Below are positions 19,301 through 29,910 of a stretch of DNA of 64,000 bases, piece by piece. Under the pieces are notes generated by a model. The model had not been told where the DNA came from, ran no database searches, and worked only from the letters and a program-made list of their open reading frames with translations. This DNA comes from Nocardioides baculatus (GTDB lineage: Bacteria; Actinomycetota; Actinomycetes; Propionibacteriales; Nocardioidaceae). The stretch covers positions 496,001 to 560,000 of the forward strand of contig NZ_JAERSG010000003.1 of NCBI RefSeq assembly GCF_016735675.1, read 5' to 3'. Position 1 is the stretch's first letter, and the number at the start of each line of letters is the position of its first letter. A program made the translations under genes and the position numbers.

Positions 19301-19639
19301 CACCAGGACGGCCACCTCGCCGCTGCTGCCGGATCGGGGACGATGCACGGCCGCGGCCACGAGGTCGCTCCGCAAGGAGGTGCCCACGGCCGCGGCGGCG
19401 CGCGCAGCCAGCCACTCACCCGCCGCTCCGACGAGGCCGCGTGCCAGCAGCACGACGACGACTGCCGCCCCCCACTCCCGGACCTGGTCCCCGTCGAGGG
19501 CAGCGACCACGAGACCCGCCACCACCCACGCCTGCGCGATGACCAGCAGCCCCGAGACCAGACCGGTCGCGGCCACGCCGGCCAGTGGCCCACGCGCAGG
19601 GACGAGCCTGGTTCGCACGCGCGGGTCGGCCGGCCTCAC
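16328..19639 (-). CDS. cydDC: Fused CydD-CydC heterodimeric ABC transporter
   Basis: A 1103-residue fusion of two ABC half-transporters required for assembly of cytochrome bd; in E. coli the separate CydD and CydC export thiols and bind haem. The first half (residues 1 to ~540) has six membrane segments, Walker A GPSGCGKST near 357, signature LSAGERARLALA and LLDEPTAHLD. The second half has VVGPSGVGKSTLAALLLRF near 918, VSGGERARIAIARSLLADQP and VLVLDEPTAHLDS. A low-complexity Ala/Pro/Arg linker around 555-590 joins them. GTG (19639) overlaps the cydB stop by four bases. Single-chain CydDC is common in actinobacteria. Confidence 0.93.
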   Translation of the reverse strand: MRPADPRVRTRLVPARGPLAGVAATGLVSGLLVIAQAWVVAGLVVAALDGDQVREWGAAVVVVLLARGLVGAAGEWLAARAAAAVGTSLRSDLVAAAVHRPRSGSSGEVAVLVTRGVSACEPYLTRYVPALVLAAVLPPLAVVAMATQDLLSAVIVLATLPLVPVFGALVGLATRDRAAEQWRAMEALSGHFVDVVRGLPTLVAHRRERVQSGRIAEVTDRYRIASLRTLRIAFASSAVLELVATLSVALVAVTVGVRLAQGSLDLGTALVVLLLAPEAYWPLRRVGAEFHAAAEGAATFEAADRLLSAQGSGDLDAPAEPGAPLVLDGLTMTYPGRTVPALAPVDARIPARGVTAVTGPSGCGKSTLLAVLAGLEPATDGTMTSHGSPVGGASWQSQVAWLPQQPQFVAGSIADNLRIVRPDATDADLWAALREVALELRVHELPRGIEQPLGEDGATLSAGERARLALARIVLADRPWVLLDEPTAHLDELTERVIADAVLALGRRSSVVVVAHRPMLVALADRRLELAPPAAGPRDRVARPAVTAAAPAGPAPDTSSRSDEEPAAAGFAASTVIGALASMSGVALTATAGWLIVQAASQPPVLTLLVAVVGVRAFGLARPVLRYVERLRAHDAALRLLGRRRVEVYDALVPLVPARLGRRRGDVLSAVVDDVDSVVDRQLRVRMPVRQFVLVAAVAALVATLVLPVAGAIVLACCAITGSVGYLLPRWGARRAEQMLVELRSRLSTEVLESVQVAEELLMWQATARATDRIARTARALGRAGSGAAAWTGAARAAALLTTGVAMAFIAALASSAVAGGSLTGPMLALLVLLPLALADVALPLTDAGALSVRTAAAESRLRTLERTAPAVRDTVAHGTPSGHDVTVERARARWAPGGALTEELSVRLAPGERVAVVGPSGVGKSTLAALLLRFLDPSSGRVVLGGCDTRSMLLADVRRTTGLVDDHPHVFCTTLVENVRLARPGATDAEVEATLRRARLGDWLDALPDGMHTWLGDGHAAVSGGERARIAIARSLLADQPVLVLDEPTAHLDSATASELARELLTSDRDRSVLWITHGTVGLDLVDGVVDLAEPARGPIHR

Positions 19640-20649
19640 CGCCCGGCGCCGACGGCTGCCGGGATGTGGTGGGTGGCGATCCGCTTGCGGAACACCCAGT
19701 AGGTCCACCCCTGGTAGGCGAGGACGAGCGGGGTGAAGATGACGGCGACGACCGTCATGATCCGGAGCGTGTACGCCGTGGCTGCCGCGTTCGTGGTCGT
19801 CAGGCTCGTCCCGGTGGCCAGGGACGTCGGCATCACGTCGGGGAACAGGGCGAGGAACAGCCCGGCCACCCCGAGGGCGATCGCCACGAAGGTGCCCACG
19901 AACGCCCATCCCTCACGACCCCGGACCGTGACCGCCAGCCCCGCGAGGAGCGCGGCCGCCGCACCGAGGAAGGCCACGGCCGACCCCACGGTCCCGGTCT
20001 CGAGCTGCGTCCAGCCGAGGAACAGCACGGCGGCGACCGCGGCCGCGGCCCCCACCGGCAGGGCCAGGGCACGCGCCCGGTGCCGGATCTCGCCGTCGGT
20101 CTTCAGCGCGATGAACAGCGCGCCGTGGGTGAGGAACAGCAGGAGCGTCATCACACCGCCGAGCAGCGCGTAGGGGTTCAGCAGGTTGAAGAAGCCACCG
20201 ACGTACTCCAGGTCCGAGTCGATCGGGACCCCGCGCAGGATGTTGGCGAACGCCACGCCCCACAGCACCGACGGCACCAGCGAGCCGACGAAGATCGCCA
20301 CGTCCCACCGGCTGCGCCACTGGTCGTCGTCCCGCTTGGCCCGGTACTCGAACGCGACCCCGCGCACGATGAGCGCGACCAGGATGAGCAGCAGCGGCAG
20401 GTAGAACCCGCTGAACAGCGTGGCGTACCACTCGGGGAAGGCGGCGAAGGTCGCACCGCCGGCCACCAGCAGCCACACCTCGTTGCCGTCCCAGACGGGT
20501 CCGATCGTGTTGATCATGACGCGGCGCTCGGTGTCGTTCCTGGCCAGCACCGGCAGCAGCAGGCCGACGCCGAAGTCGAAGCCCTCCAGGGCGAAGTAGC
20601 CGATCCAGAGGACGGCGATCAGCATGAACCAGACGGTCGTGAGCTCCAC
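19636..20649 (-). CDS. cydB: Cytochrome bd ubiquinol/menaquinol oxidase subunit II
   Basis: A 337-residue polytopic subunit II with about eight or nine membrane segments. The family signature is the N-terminal FMLIAVLWIGYFALEGFDFG followed by INTIGPVWDGNEVWLLVAGG and FPEWYATLFSGFYLPL. Together with CydA it forms the high-affinity bd oxidase that reduces oxygen to water with quinol as donor and is used at low oxygen. The gene lies 18 bases after cydA and overlaps cydDC, so the three are one operon. Confidence 0.96.
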   Translation of the reverse strand: MELTTVWFMLIAVLWIGYFALEGFDFGVGLLLPVLARNDTERRVMINTIGPVWDGNEVWLLVAGGATFAAFPEWYATLFSGFYLPLLLILVALIVRGVAFEYRAKRDDDQWRSRWDVAIFVGSLVPSVLWGVAFANILRGVPIDSDLEYVGGFFNLLNPYALLGGVMTLLLFLTHGALFIALKTDGEIRHRARALALPVGAAAAVAAVLFLGWTQLETGTVGSAVAFLGAAAALLAGLAVTVRGREGWAFVGTFVAIALGVAGLFLALFPDVMPTSLATGTSLTTTNAAATAYTLRIMTVVAVIFTPLVLAYQGWTYWVFRKRIATHHIPAAVGAGR

Positions 20650-20667
20650 GGGGATCTCGCTCTCGGG

Positions 20668-22107
20668 TCAGTAGGCGAAGGCGAGCGGGCGGTCGTTGCC
20701 GGGCTCGTCGACGTCGGAGGTGGGTTCGGGCAGGGGGTCGGCGCCGCGGGCGATGTAGGTCAGCAGCAGGCGCACCTCGATCACGGCGAGCACGCCGTAG
20801 ACGGCGGTCAGCACGATCAGCGAGGTCAGCACCTCACCGGTGCTGACGCCCGGCGACACTGCTCGATCGGTCGTCATCAGCCCGAAGACGGCCCACGGCT
20901 GTCGGCCGAGCTCGGTGAAGATCCAGCCGAAGGAGTTGGCGAACAGCGGGAGGAAGGGCAGCGCCATCGCCACCCACACGGTCCGCCTGCCGGCCGGCGA
21001 CCGCCCGGCCCGCGTGATCCACAGGATCCATGCCGCGATGACGGACGCCAGGACGCCGAGCCCGATCATCAGGCGGAAGGTCCAGTAGGTGACCGGGATG
21101 ACGGGTGTGTAGCCGTCCTCGGAGTAGTAGGCCGCACCGGGGTCCTGGCCGTAGGTCTTCTCGTACTGGGCCCGGAGGTCGTTGATGCCCTTCACCTCAC
21201 CCTGGGTGTCCCCGGTCGCGAGGAAGGACAGCAGTCCGGGCACGGTGACGGAGAAGGTCTCCTTCTCGCCGTCCAGGGTGCCGAGGGTGAACAGCGAGAA
21301 GTCCGCGGGCGCCTCGGTGTCGTAGAGCGCCTCGGCTGCCGCCATCTTCATCGGCTGCACGTCGGTCATGATCTTGCCCTGGAAGTCCCCGGTGATCGCG
21401 ACGCCGATGCCCGACGCCAGCACGATCGCCGCACCGGTGCGGACCGCCAGCCGGTACATCGGGCGGTCGCCGTCGGAGGAGCGTCGCCCGAGCTGCCACA
21501 TCGCGACGCCGACCACGAAGGCCGCGCCCGTCATGTACGCCGCCAGGACCACGTGCGGGAACGTCACGAGCTGCACCTTGTTGAGCAGCACGGCCGCGAA
21601 GTCGTTCATCTCGGCGCGACCGGTGTCGGGGTTGTAGGCGAAGCCCACGGGGTTCTGCATCCACGAGTTGGCGGCGAGGATGAAGTACGCCGAGAACAGC
21701 GTGCCGAGGTGCACCAGCACCATGCAGGCCGCGTGCAGCCTGGCCGGCAGCCGGTCCCAGCCGAAGATCCACAGGCCGAGGAAGGTGGACTCCAGGAAGA
21801 ACGCGAGCAACCCCTCGACCGCGAGCGGCGCCCCGAAGACGTCGCCGACGAAGCGGGAGTAGTCGCTCCAGTTCATCCCGAACTGGAACTCCTGCACGAT
21901 GCCGGTCACCACGCCGATGGCGAAGTTGATCAGGAAGAGCTTGCCGAAGAACTTCGTCAGTCGGAGCCACTGGTCGTTGCCGGTGCGGAGCCAGGTGATC
22001 TCGTACCCCGCGATGATCGCCGACAACCCGATCGTGATCGGGACGAACAAGAAGTGGTACACGGTGGTGATGGCGAACTGCCACCGGGCGATGTCGGTCG
22101 GGTCCAC
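20668..22107 (-). CDS. cydA: Cytochrome bd oxidase subunit I
   Basis: A 479-residue subunit I carrying the haems. H18 in TTVYHFLFVPITIG is the axial haem ligand position, and GRQPWAVFGLMTTD is the conserved motif after the Q-loop. The Q-loop (KGINDLRAQYEKTYGQDPGA region) is of the short type normal for Gram-positive bacteria. The GTG at 22107 is preceded by AGGAG at nine bases; an open frame extends upstream but does not resemble CydA. Two DosR-like boxes lie upstream of a TAGCGT -10, suggesting induction by hypoxia. Confidence 0.95.
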   Translation of the reverse strand: MDPTDIARWQFAITTVYHFLFVPITIGLSAIIAGYEITWLRTGNDQWLRLTKFFGKLFLINFAIGVVTGIVQEFQFGMNWSDYSRFVGDVFGAPLAVEGLLAFFLESTFLGLWIFGWDRLPARLHAACMVLVHLGTLFSAYFILAANSWMQNPVGFAYNPDTGRAEMNDFAAVLLNKVQLVTFPHVVLAAYMTGAAFVVGVAMWQLGRRSSDGDRPMYRLAVRTGAAIVLASGIGVAITGDFQGKIMTDVQPMKMAAAEALYDTEAPADFSLFTLGTLDGEKETFSVTVPGLLSFLATGDTQGEVKGINDLRAQYEKTYGQDPGAAYYSEDGYTPVIPVTYWTFRLMIGLGVLASVIAAWILWITRAGRSPAGRRTVWVAMALPFLPLFANSFGWIFTELGRQPWAVFGLMTTDRAVSPGVSTGEVLTSLIVLTAVYGVLAVIEVRLLLTYIARGADPLPEPTSDVDEPGNDRPLAFAY

Positions 22108-22166
22108 GGGCGGGGTCTCCTGTCGGCACGTCTGTCCTCGGTCGCGGACATCCGCGGCCGGGTTCC

Positions 22167-22232
22167 ACGCTAGGGATCGCTCGCGGGGCGCAGCACGGTC
22201 CAAGTTCCCGTTCGACCCGGGACCTTGGTCCC
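22167..22232 (-). promoter_or_regulatory. cydA promoter with two tandem DosR/DevR-like boxes
   Basis: On the minus strand GGGACCAAGGTCCC (22232-22219) and GGGAACTTGGACCG (22209-22196) fit the DosR pattern GGGACnnnnGnCCC fully and with two mismatches. Their centres are 23 bases apart. A TAGCGT -10 lies at 22172-22167, so the start would be near 22160 and the boxes would sit at about -42.5 and -65.5, the positions usual for DosR-activated promoters. Recognition of the pattern is from known DosR targets; binding is inferred. Confidence 0.6.
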
Positions 22233-22236
22233 GTGG

Positions 22237-23190
22237 TCAGGTCTGCGGTGAGACCTCGTCAGCCGTGAGACCCCAGTCCGGCTCGACCTCCGCGACGTGC
22301 ACCGGGACGACCATGACGGGGCACCGGGACTCGCGCAGGACCGTTCGCGCGACCGCTCCCAGGTGGTGCGGGCCCCACGGGGCCCGGCCGTGCCGTCCCA
22401 TGACGACGAGACGGCCGACCCGGGAGTCGTCGACGAGCACGTCGGCGGGCCACTGGTGGCGCACCTCGACCTCGACGTCCACGCCGGGGTGGCGGGAGCG
22501 CAGGGCGCCGACCGCCTCCGTGATGACGGCTCGTCGCTCGTCGCGCCACTCGGCGGCGGCCCGGGCCGTGATGACGTCGTCGTAGACCGCGTCGAGCCGC
22601 CATCCGTGGACGACGCGCACAGGTGCGCCGGCGGCCTCGGCCCAGGCGAGTGCCTCGGCCAGGGCCTCGGCCGGAGAGCCGTCGTCGTGGACGCCGACGA
22701 CCACCTCGCCGGCCGTGCCCGCGAGCTCCCAGTCCTCGTTGACGGACACCACCGGGCAGGCAGCCCGCGACGCAGCTCCCGTCACGGTGTGACCGGTGAC
22801 GAGTCGGGCGAAGCCGTGGGAGTGCCGGTGCTGGACGACCAGCATGCGGGCGTCGACGGCGAGGTCACCGAGCACCCGCCAGGGAGCGCCGCCGACGGCC
22901 ACGGAGGTGAACGGGACGGACCCCGCGCTCAGGTCCCTGAACTCGTCGCCGACCTCCCTGACCACCCAGTCACCCACCTCCGCGGCATCGGCATAGCTGA
23001 GGAGGACGCCTGGAGGAGGAGCCGGGTGCGCGGGGTGGAAGGCGTGCACGAGCACGACGTCACGACCCTCCCGTCGGGCGGTGTCGGCCGCGAACTGCAG
23101 CGCGGCCCGCTCCCGGCCGGGGCCGGTGACCCCGACCACCACCGAGCCTGGCCCGGGATGCGTGGGTGCGTTCTCGTCGGCGCTCATCAT
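22237..23190 (-). CDS. Universal stress protein with two USP domains
   Basis: A 317-residue tandem-USP protein. Domain 1 opens with SVVVGVTGPGRERAALQFA; domain 2 with GEVVVGVHDDGSPAEALAEA and ends VMGRHGRAPWGPHHLGAV, the ATP-binding G-2x-G-9x-G motif with Ala in place of the final Ser/Thr. Domain 1 has a degenerate version (QHRHSHGFARLVTGHTVTGA). Tandem USPs are typical members of the mycobacterial DosR regulon. AAGGAG precedes ATGATG at 23190. It probably follows the next USP gene in one transcript, 19 bases apart. Confidence 0.9.
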   Translation of the reverse strand: MMSADENAPTHPGPGSVVVGVTGPGRERAALQFAADTARREGRDVVLVHAFHPAHPAPPPGVLLSYADAAEVGDWVVREVGDEFRDLSAGSVPFTSVAVGGAPWRVLGDLAVDARMLVVQHRHSHGFARLVTGHTVTGAASRAACPVVSVNEDWELAGTAGEVVVGVHDDGSPAEALAEALAWAEAAGAPVRVVHGWRLDAVYDDVITARAAAEWRDERRAVITEAVGALRSRHPGVDVEVEVRHQWPADVLVDDSRVGRLVVMGRHGRAPWGPHHLGAVARTVLRESRCPVMVVPVHVAEVEPDWGLTADEVSPQT

Positions 23191-23209
23191 CGTGCTCCTT
23201 CGTGGGTGG

Positions 23210-24151
23210 TCACGTCAGCTCGCTGCCCGACGCCTCGAGCTCGAGGTCGGGGGTCACGGACTGGTGGACTCGCGGGACGACCCGGACCGGGCAGTGTGCG
23301 TACAGCAGGACGGTGCGAGCGGTGGACCCGAGGTGCGCGGCCGCGGGGAACCCGTGTGCCTTGCGCGCGATGACCAGCTCGTCGGCATCGGCGGACGCAT
23401 GCACCAGGGCCTGCGCCGAGTGGTCGTGCCGGCACCGCAGCTCGACCGCGACGTCGGGGTGGCTCTGCCGCCAGGGGGCGAGGTGGTCCTCGAGCTCCGA
23501 CTGCGCGCGCTCACCCCACTCGGCGAGCGTGGCCGGGTCGGACACGATGACGGCGTCGTACGCCGACGGGAACCGCCAGGCATGCAGGATGACGAGTCGA
23601 CTGCCGCGACGGCGGGCGACCTCGAACGCCTCGGCCAGCAGCGCGTCGCTCTGGTCGTAGCGCTTGACGCCGACCAGCACGGTGCCCGTCTCGCGCTCGG
23701 CCGACCAGGTCTCCGGGACGGACACGACCGGAACGGCCGCACTGGCGGCCACGCCGGTGGACACGTTACCGGTGAACAGCCGGCTGCTCACGGGGCGACG
23801 GTCGCTCCCGACGACGATCTCCAGGGCGTGCTCCCCGGCGGTCGCCAGCGTCTTCACCACTGCCCCGCGCTTGAGGAGCGTCACCACCCTCGCGCCCGAT
23901 GTCGAGGTGCCGACCTCGCGGAGCGTCGTCTCGAGAGCCGCGCGGCCGGCTTCCATGAGCTCGGCCGCCGCGATGGGGTACATGCCCGCAAGGGGGGCGT
24001 AGTCGGGGACCACGTGGACGACCTCCACGGTTCCACCGCTGAGCGCGGATTCCTTCATCGCGTACCGGAGCGCATTGGCGCCTGCCGGCGTTCCGTCGAC
24101 GCCGACCACCAGGTCGTGCGTGCGGTGGGTGGGGCGACTCGCGTTCGACAT
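23210..24151 (-). CDS. Universal stress protein with two USP domains
   Basis: A 313-residue tandem-USP protein. The first domain starts HDLVVGVDGTPAGANALRYA and holds GSDRRPVSSRLFTGNVSTGV near its end; the second starts GTVLVGVKRYDQSDALLAEA and ends ARKAHGFPAAAHLGSTARTV. The ATG at 24151 follows GGAAGGG by eight bases; the frame is open twelve codons further but without a ribosome site. A DosR-like box lies about 90 bases upstream. Such proteins bind ATP and slow growth in dormant mycobacteria; the exact role here is unknown. Confidence 0.9.
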   Translation of the reverse strand: MSNASRPTHRTHDLVVGVDGTPAGANALRYAMKESALSGGTVEVVHVVPDYAPLAGMYPIAAAELMEAGRAALETTLREVGTSTSGARVVTLLKRGAVVKTLATAGEHALEIVVGSDRRPVSSRLFTGNVSTGVAASAAVPVVSVPETWSAERETGTVLVGVKRYDQSDALLAEAFEVARRRGSRLVILHAWRFPSAYDAVIVSDPATLAEWGERAQSELEDHLAPWRQSHPDVAVELRCRHDHSAQALVHASADADELVIARKAHGFPAAAHLGSTARTVLLYAHCPVRVVPRVHQSVTPDLELEASGSELT

Positions 24152-24239
24152 GGTGGTGACCCTTCCCGGGTGTCGTTCGTGCACCACCAGCCTGCGGCGC
24201 TCCGCAGCCGCAGGGCAGTGCCGGACGGACGTGGGTCGA

Positions 24240-24253
24240 GGGACGAACGGCCC
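24240..24253 (-). promoter_or_regulatory. DosR/DevR-like box upstream of universal stress gene
   Basis: GGGACGAACGGCCC (plus-strand reading) fits GGGACnnnnGnCCC without mismatch. A CAGGCT element at 24193-24188 on the minus strand could be the -10, placing the box centre near -65. It overlaps the intergenic space after the beta-CASP remnant stop, so it serves the USP gene downstream. Confidence 0.45.
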
Positions 24254-24255
24254 GA

Positions 24256-24560
24256 TCAGTCGAGCAGCACACGTTCACCGGGCGTGGGGACGACAGCCGT
24301 CCAGCCGAGCTCCGAGGCGATGCGGCCGGCGAGGGCCTGGGCCGACGCGGGCTCGCCGTGGACGACGTAGACGGTCTGCGGCGCTCGGGGAGCATGACCG
24401 AGCCACTCGATGGTCTCCGTGCCGTCGGAGTGCACCGAGAAGTCGGGCACGGTCACGACCTCGGCACGCACGGGCACGTAGCGGCCGTGGATCTTGACCT
24501 GCCGGGCGCCCTCGGCCAGCTGTCCTTCGTCCCGGACGCGTCCTCCGCGACCGGTCGCAG
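24256..24560 (-). pseudogene. C-terminal remnant of an MBL-fold beta-CASP (RNase J-like) nuclease
   Basis: The last ~100 codons read VRDEGQLAEGARQVKIHGRY, VPVRAEVVTVPDFSVHSDGT, ETIEWLGHAPRAPQTVYVVH, GEPASAQALAGRIASELGW, which is the C-terminal RMMBL part (motif C region FSVHSD, VVHGEP) of an MBL/beta-CASP exo- or endoribonuclease. Nothing upstream supplies the metallo-beta-lactamase HxHxDH motif; the next gene ends at 24662, so over 300 residues are missing. A GTG at 24477 could still give a 73-residue product, but a decayed gene is more likely. Full-length relatives sit in USP-rich hypoxia clusters of other actinobacteria. Confidence 0.6.
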
Positions 24561-24661
24561 CGGCCGAAGGTGGCTGACCACGGCGCGCGTGCCGCCGGCA
24601 CCGCCATCACGGTCGGAACGGCCGGCACCTGGCACTCCGGTGCCGCGCCGCCGACTGACTG

Positions 24662-27595
<2,934 letters not shown>

Positions 27596-27605
27596 GGGGC
27601 GCGAC

Positions 27606-28052
27606 ATGGACGAGCCGGTCAGACACCTGAGCACCGCAGAGTGCTGGGCCTTCCTCCGCGAGCACGAGCTGGGTCGGATGGCCTACCACCTCCTCGACGA
27701 GGTGCACATCGCCCCGATCAACTACGCGATCGACCACGACCCCGTCACGGGGCGCCACTCCCTGCTCTTCCGCACCGCCGAGGGATCAAAGCTGCTCGGC
27801 GTCGTGATGAACGCGGACGTCGCGTTCGAGGTCGACCAGGTGGACGGTGAGCACGCCACCAGCGTCGTCCTGCACGGCCGCGGTCGTCGGCTCGAGGAGG
27901 ACGAGGAGCACCGCGCGGAGAACGTCCCGCTGCACCCGTGGGTGGACACCCCGAAGTGGAACGTCGTCGAGATCGAGGTGACCGAGATCAGTGGTCGCGC
28001 CTTCGACCTGTCCCGTCCGTGGCAGCACATGATCCCCGACGCGCCGCGGTGA
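27606..28052 (+). CDS. Pyridoxamine 5'-phosphate oxidase-fold (PPOX) protein
   Basis: A 148-residue split-barrel flavin-binding protein. The N-terminus HLSTAECWAFLREHELGRMA and IAPINYAIDHDPVTGRHSLL belong to the PNPOx-like/F420-or-FMN group; SKLLGVVMNADVAFEVDQVD is the central barrel. Similar proteins (for example Rv3129) are members of the DosR regulon. Cofactor (FMN, F420 or haem) cannot be decided. GAGGGG precedes the ATG by about six bases. It is co-transcribed with the nitroreductase. Confidence 0.87.
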   Translation: MDEPVRHLSTAECWAFLREHELGRMAYHLLDEVHIAPINYAIDHDPVTGRHSLLFRTAEGSKLLGVVMNADVAFEVDQVDGEHATSVVLHGRGRRLEEDEEHRAENVPLHPWVDTPKWNVVEIEVTEISGRAFDLSRPWQHMIPDAPR

Positions 28053-28072
28053 CCCTGGCGGGACCGACCCTC

Positions 28073-28078
28073 TAGGCT
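28073..28078 (+). promoter_or_regulatory. -10 element of the ABC-F gene, leaderless type
   Basis: TAGGCT lies seven bases before the GTG at 28086; GTGACC (28049-28054) lies 18 bases upstream as a possible -35 and overlaps the stop codon of the PPOX gene. The arrangement predicts a leaderless mRNA. Confidence 0.55.
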
Positions 28079-28085
28079 CCCGCCC

Positions 28086-29729
28086 GTGACCGCCACGCTC
28101 GTTGCGAAGGACCTGTCCGGCGGCCACGGCCACCGGGTGCTCTTCGAGGACCTCGACCTCACCGTCGCGCCGGGCGACGTGATCGGCGTCGTGGGGGCCA
28201 ATGGCGCCGGCAAGTCCACGTTGCTGTCGCTGCTGGGTGGCGCGACCCAGCCGATGGCGGGGTCCGTGAGCTGCGCGCCGCGCGACGCCTTCGTCGGCCT
28301 GCTGCCCCAGGAGCACGAGCGGGTGCCCGGCGAGACCGTGATGGCGTACGTCGCCCGCCGCACCGGCGCGACCGACGCCACTGCGGCGATGGAGGAGGCC
28401 GCGGCCGCTCTGGGGTCCGACCGTCCCGGTGCCGACGACGCCTACACCGGGGCCTTCGACCGCTGGATGGCGAGCGGAGCCGCGGACCTGGAGGACCGCG
28501 TCGCGCCGGTGCTGTCGGACCTCGGCCTCGACGTCGGCGCCGACGCCCTCATGACGTCCCTCTCCGGCGGGCAGGCGGCACGGGTGGCGCTGGCCGCGCT
28601 CCTGCTCAGCCGCTTCGACGTGGTGCTGCTGGACGAGCCGACCAACGACCTCGACCTCGACGGCCTCGCACGACTGGAGTCCTTCGTGCAGGGCCTGCGC
28701 GGCGGCGTCGTCCTGGTGTCGCACGACCGTGAGTTCCTGGCCCGCTGCGTGACGCGCATCGTCGAGCTCGACCTCGCCCAGGGGCAGGTCACCGTCTACG
28801 ACGGCGGCTACGACGCGTTCCTCGAGGAGCGGGCGATCGCCCGGCGGCACGCGCGCGAGGCCTACGAGGAGTACGCCGGGACCCGCGCCGACCTCGTGAA
28901 GCGCGCCCGCACCCAGCGCGAGTGGAGCTCGCAGGGCGTGCGCAACGCGATGAAGAAGAATCCCGACAACGATAAGATCCGGCGCAAGGCGGCCACCGAG
29001 TCCTCGGAGAAGCAGGCGCAGAAGGTGCGCCAGATGGAGTCGCGCATCGCCCGGCTCGAGGAGGTCGAGGAGCCGCGCAAGGAGTGGGTGCTCCAGTTCG
29101 ACATCGCTGCCGCGCCCCGGTCCAGCGGCGTGGTCGCCACCCTCAACGAGGCCACCCGTCGGCTGGGCGACTTCGTCCTCGGTCCGGTGTCGGTGCAGGT
29201 CGATGCCGGCGACAGGATCGGGATCACCGGACCCAACGGCGCCGGCAAGACGACCCTCCTCCGTCTCCTGCTGGGCGACACCGAGCCCGACACCGGTACG
29301 GCGTCGCTCGGGGCCTCGGTCGCGGTCGGCGTGATCGACCAGGCGCGCACCACGCTCGACGACGACATGCGACTGGGCGACGCCGTCGAGGCCGTCGTGC
29401 CGGAGATGACGCAGGCCGAGGTGCGCACCCTGCTGGCCAAGTTCGGCCTCAAGGCCGACCAGGTCACGAGCGAGGTCGGCCGCCTCTCCCCCGGCGAGCG
29501 CACCCGCGCGGCGATGGCGCTCCTCCAGGCGCGCGGCGTGAACCTGCTCGTCCTCGACGAGCCCACCAACCACCTCGACCTGCCGGCCATCCAGCAGCTC
29601 GAGGAGGCGCTGGCGTCGTACGACGGCGCGCTCCTGCTCGTCTCGCACGACCGACGGCTGTTGGAGAACGTCCGGCTGGACCAGCGCTGGGAGGTCGACG
29701 CCGGCAGCGTCGTCGTACGACACGTGTGA
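28086..29729 (+). CDS. ABC-F family ATP-binding protein
   Basis: A 547-residue protein with two ABC domains and no membrane segment, the ABC-F layout acting on ribosomes. Domain 1: GANGAGKSTLLSLLGG, signature LSGGQAARVAL, DEPTNDLDLDG. The charged linker (residues ~250-330, e.g. RTQREWSSQGVRNAMKKNPD) is the P-site tRNA interaction motif. Domain 2: GPNGAGKTTLLRLLLG, LSPGERTRAAMALLQ, DEPTNHLDLPA. The subtype (housekeeping translation factor or antibiotic-resistance protein) cannot be fixed from sequence alone. It has its own leaderless promoter and ends in a strong terminator. Confidence 0.92.
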   Translation: MTATLVAKDLSGGHGHRVLFEDLDLTVAPGDVIGVVGANGAGKSTLLSLLGGATQPMAGSVSCAPRDAFVGLLPQEHERVPGETVMAYVARRTGATDATAAMEEAAAALGSDRPGADDAYTGAFDRWMASGAADLEDRVAPVLSDLGLDVGADALMTSLSGGQAARVALAALLLSRFDVVLLDEPTNDLDLDGLARLESFVQGLRGGVVLVSHDREFLARCVTRIVELDLAQGQVTVYDGGYDAFLEERAIARRHAREAYEEYAGTRADLVKRARTQREWSSQGVRNAMKKNPDNDKIRRKAATESSEKQAQKVRQMESRIARLEEVEEPRKEWVLQFDIAAAPRSSGVVATLNEATRRLGDFVLGPVSVQVDAGDRIGITGPNGAGKTTLLRLLLGDTEPDTGTASLGASVAVGVIDQARTTLDDDMRLGDAVEAVVPEMTQAEVRTLLAKFGLKADQVTSEVGRLSPGERTRAAMALLQARGVNLLVLDEPTNHLDLPAIQQLEEALASYDGALLLVSHDRRLLENVRLDQRWEVDAGSVVVRHV

Positions 29730-29745
29730 CCCGGGTGAGCGGTTC

Positions 29746-29798
29746 GGGCGGGACCGGAGGTCGTAGATCGGGGGGTCAGCCTCCGGCCCCGCCCTTTT
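29746..29798 (+). terminator. Intrinsic terminator of the ABC-F gene
   Basis: GGGCGGG-A-CCGGAGG (29746-29760) pairs with CCTCCGG-C-CCCGCCC (29780-29794) with a single mismatch, giving a 15-position stem and a 19-base loop, followed at once by TTTT (29795-29798). It is 16 bases after the stop codon and the clearest rho-independent terminator in the window. Confidence 0.85.
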
Positions 29799-29910
29799 CA
29801 CCATGCCTCTCCACCGGGGGAGTCGAGAGGCCGCTGCGAGACGGGGGACGTCGCAGCCAGGTGTCGAAGCCCCTAGGGGCCTCGGGTCTCGGGGATCGTG
29901 CGGGTCGTGC

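Noticed and set aside
10011..19702. Very long open frames (over 1,500 codons) on the plus strand opposite the helicase and cydDC genes
   Set aside because: They are antisense shadows caused by high GC and codon bias; they lack any recognisable domain and run across several real genes.
22219..22232. GGGACCTTGGTCCC as a terminator of the universal stress gene
   Set aside because: The stem is short, no T-run follows, and a second similar site nearby at promoter spacing favours a regulator binding site.
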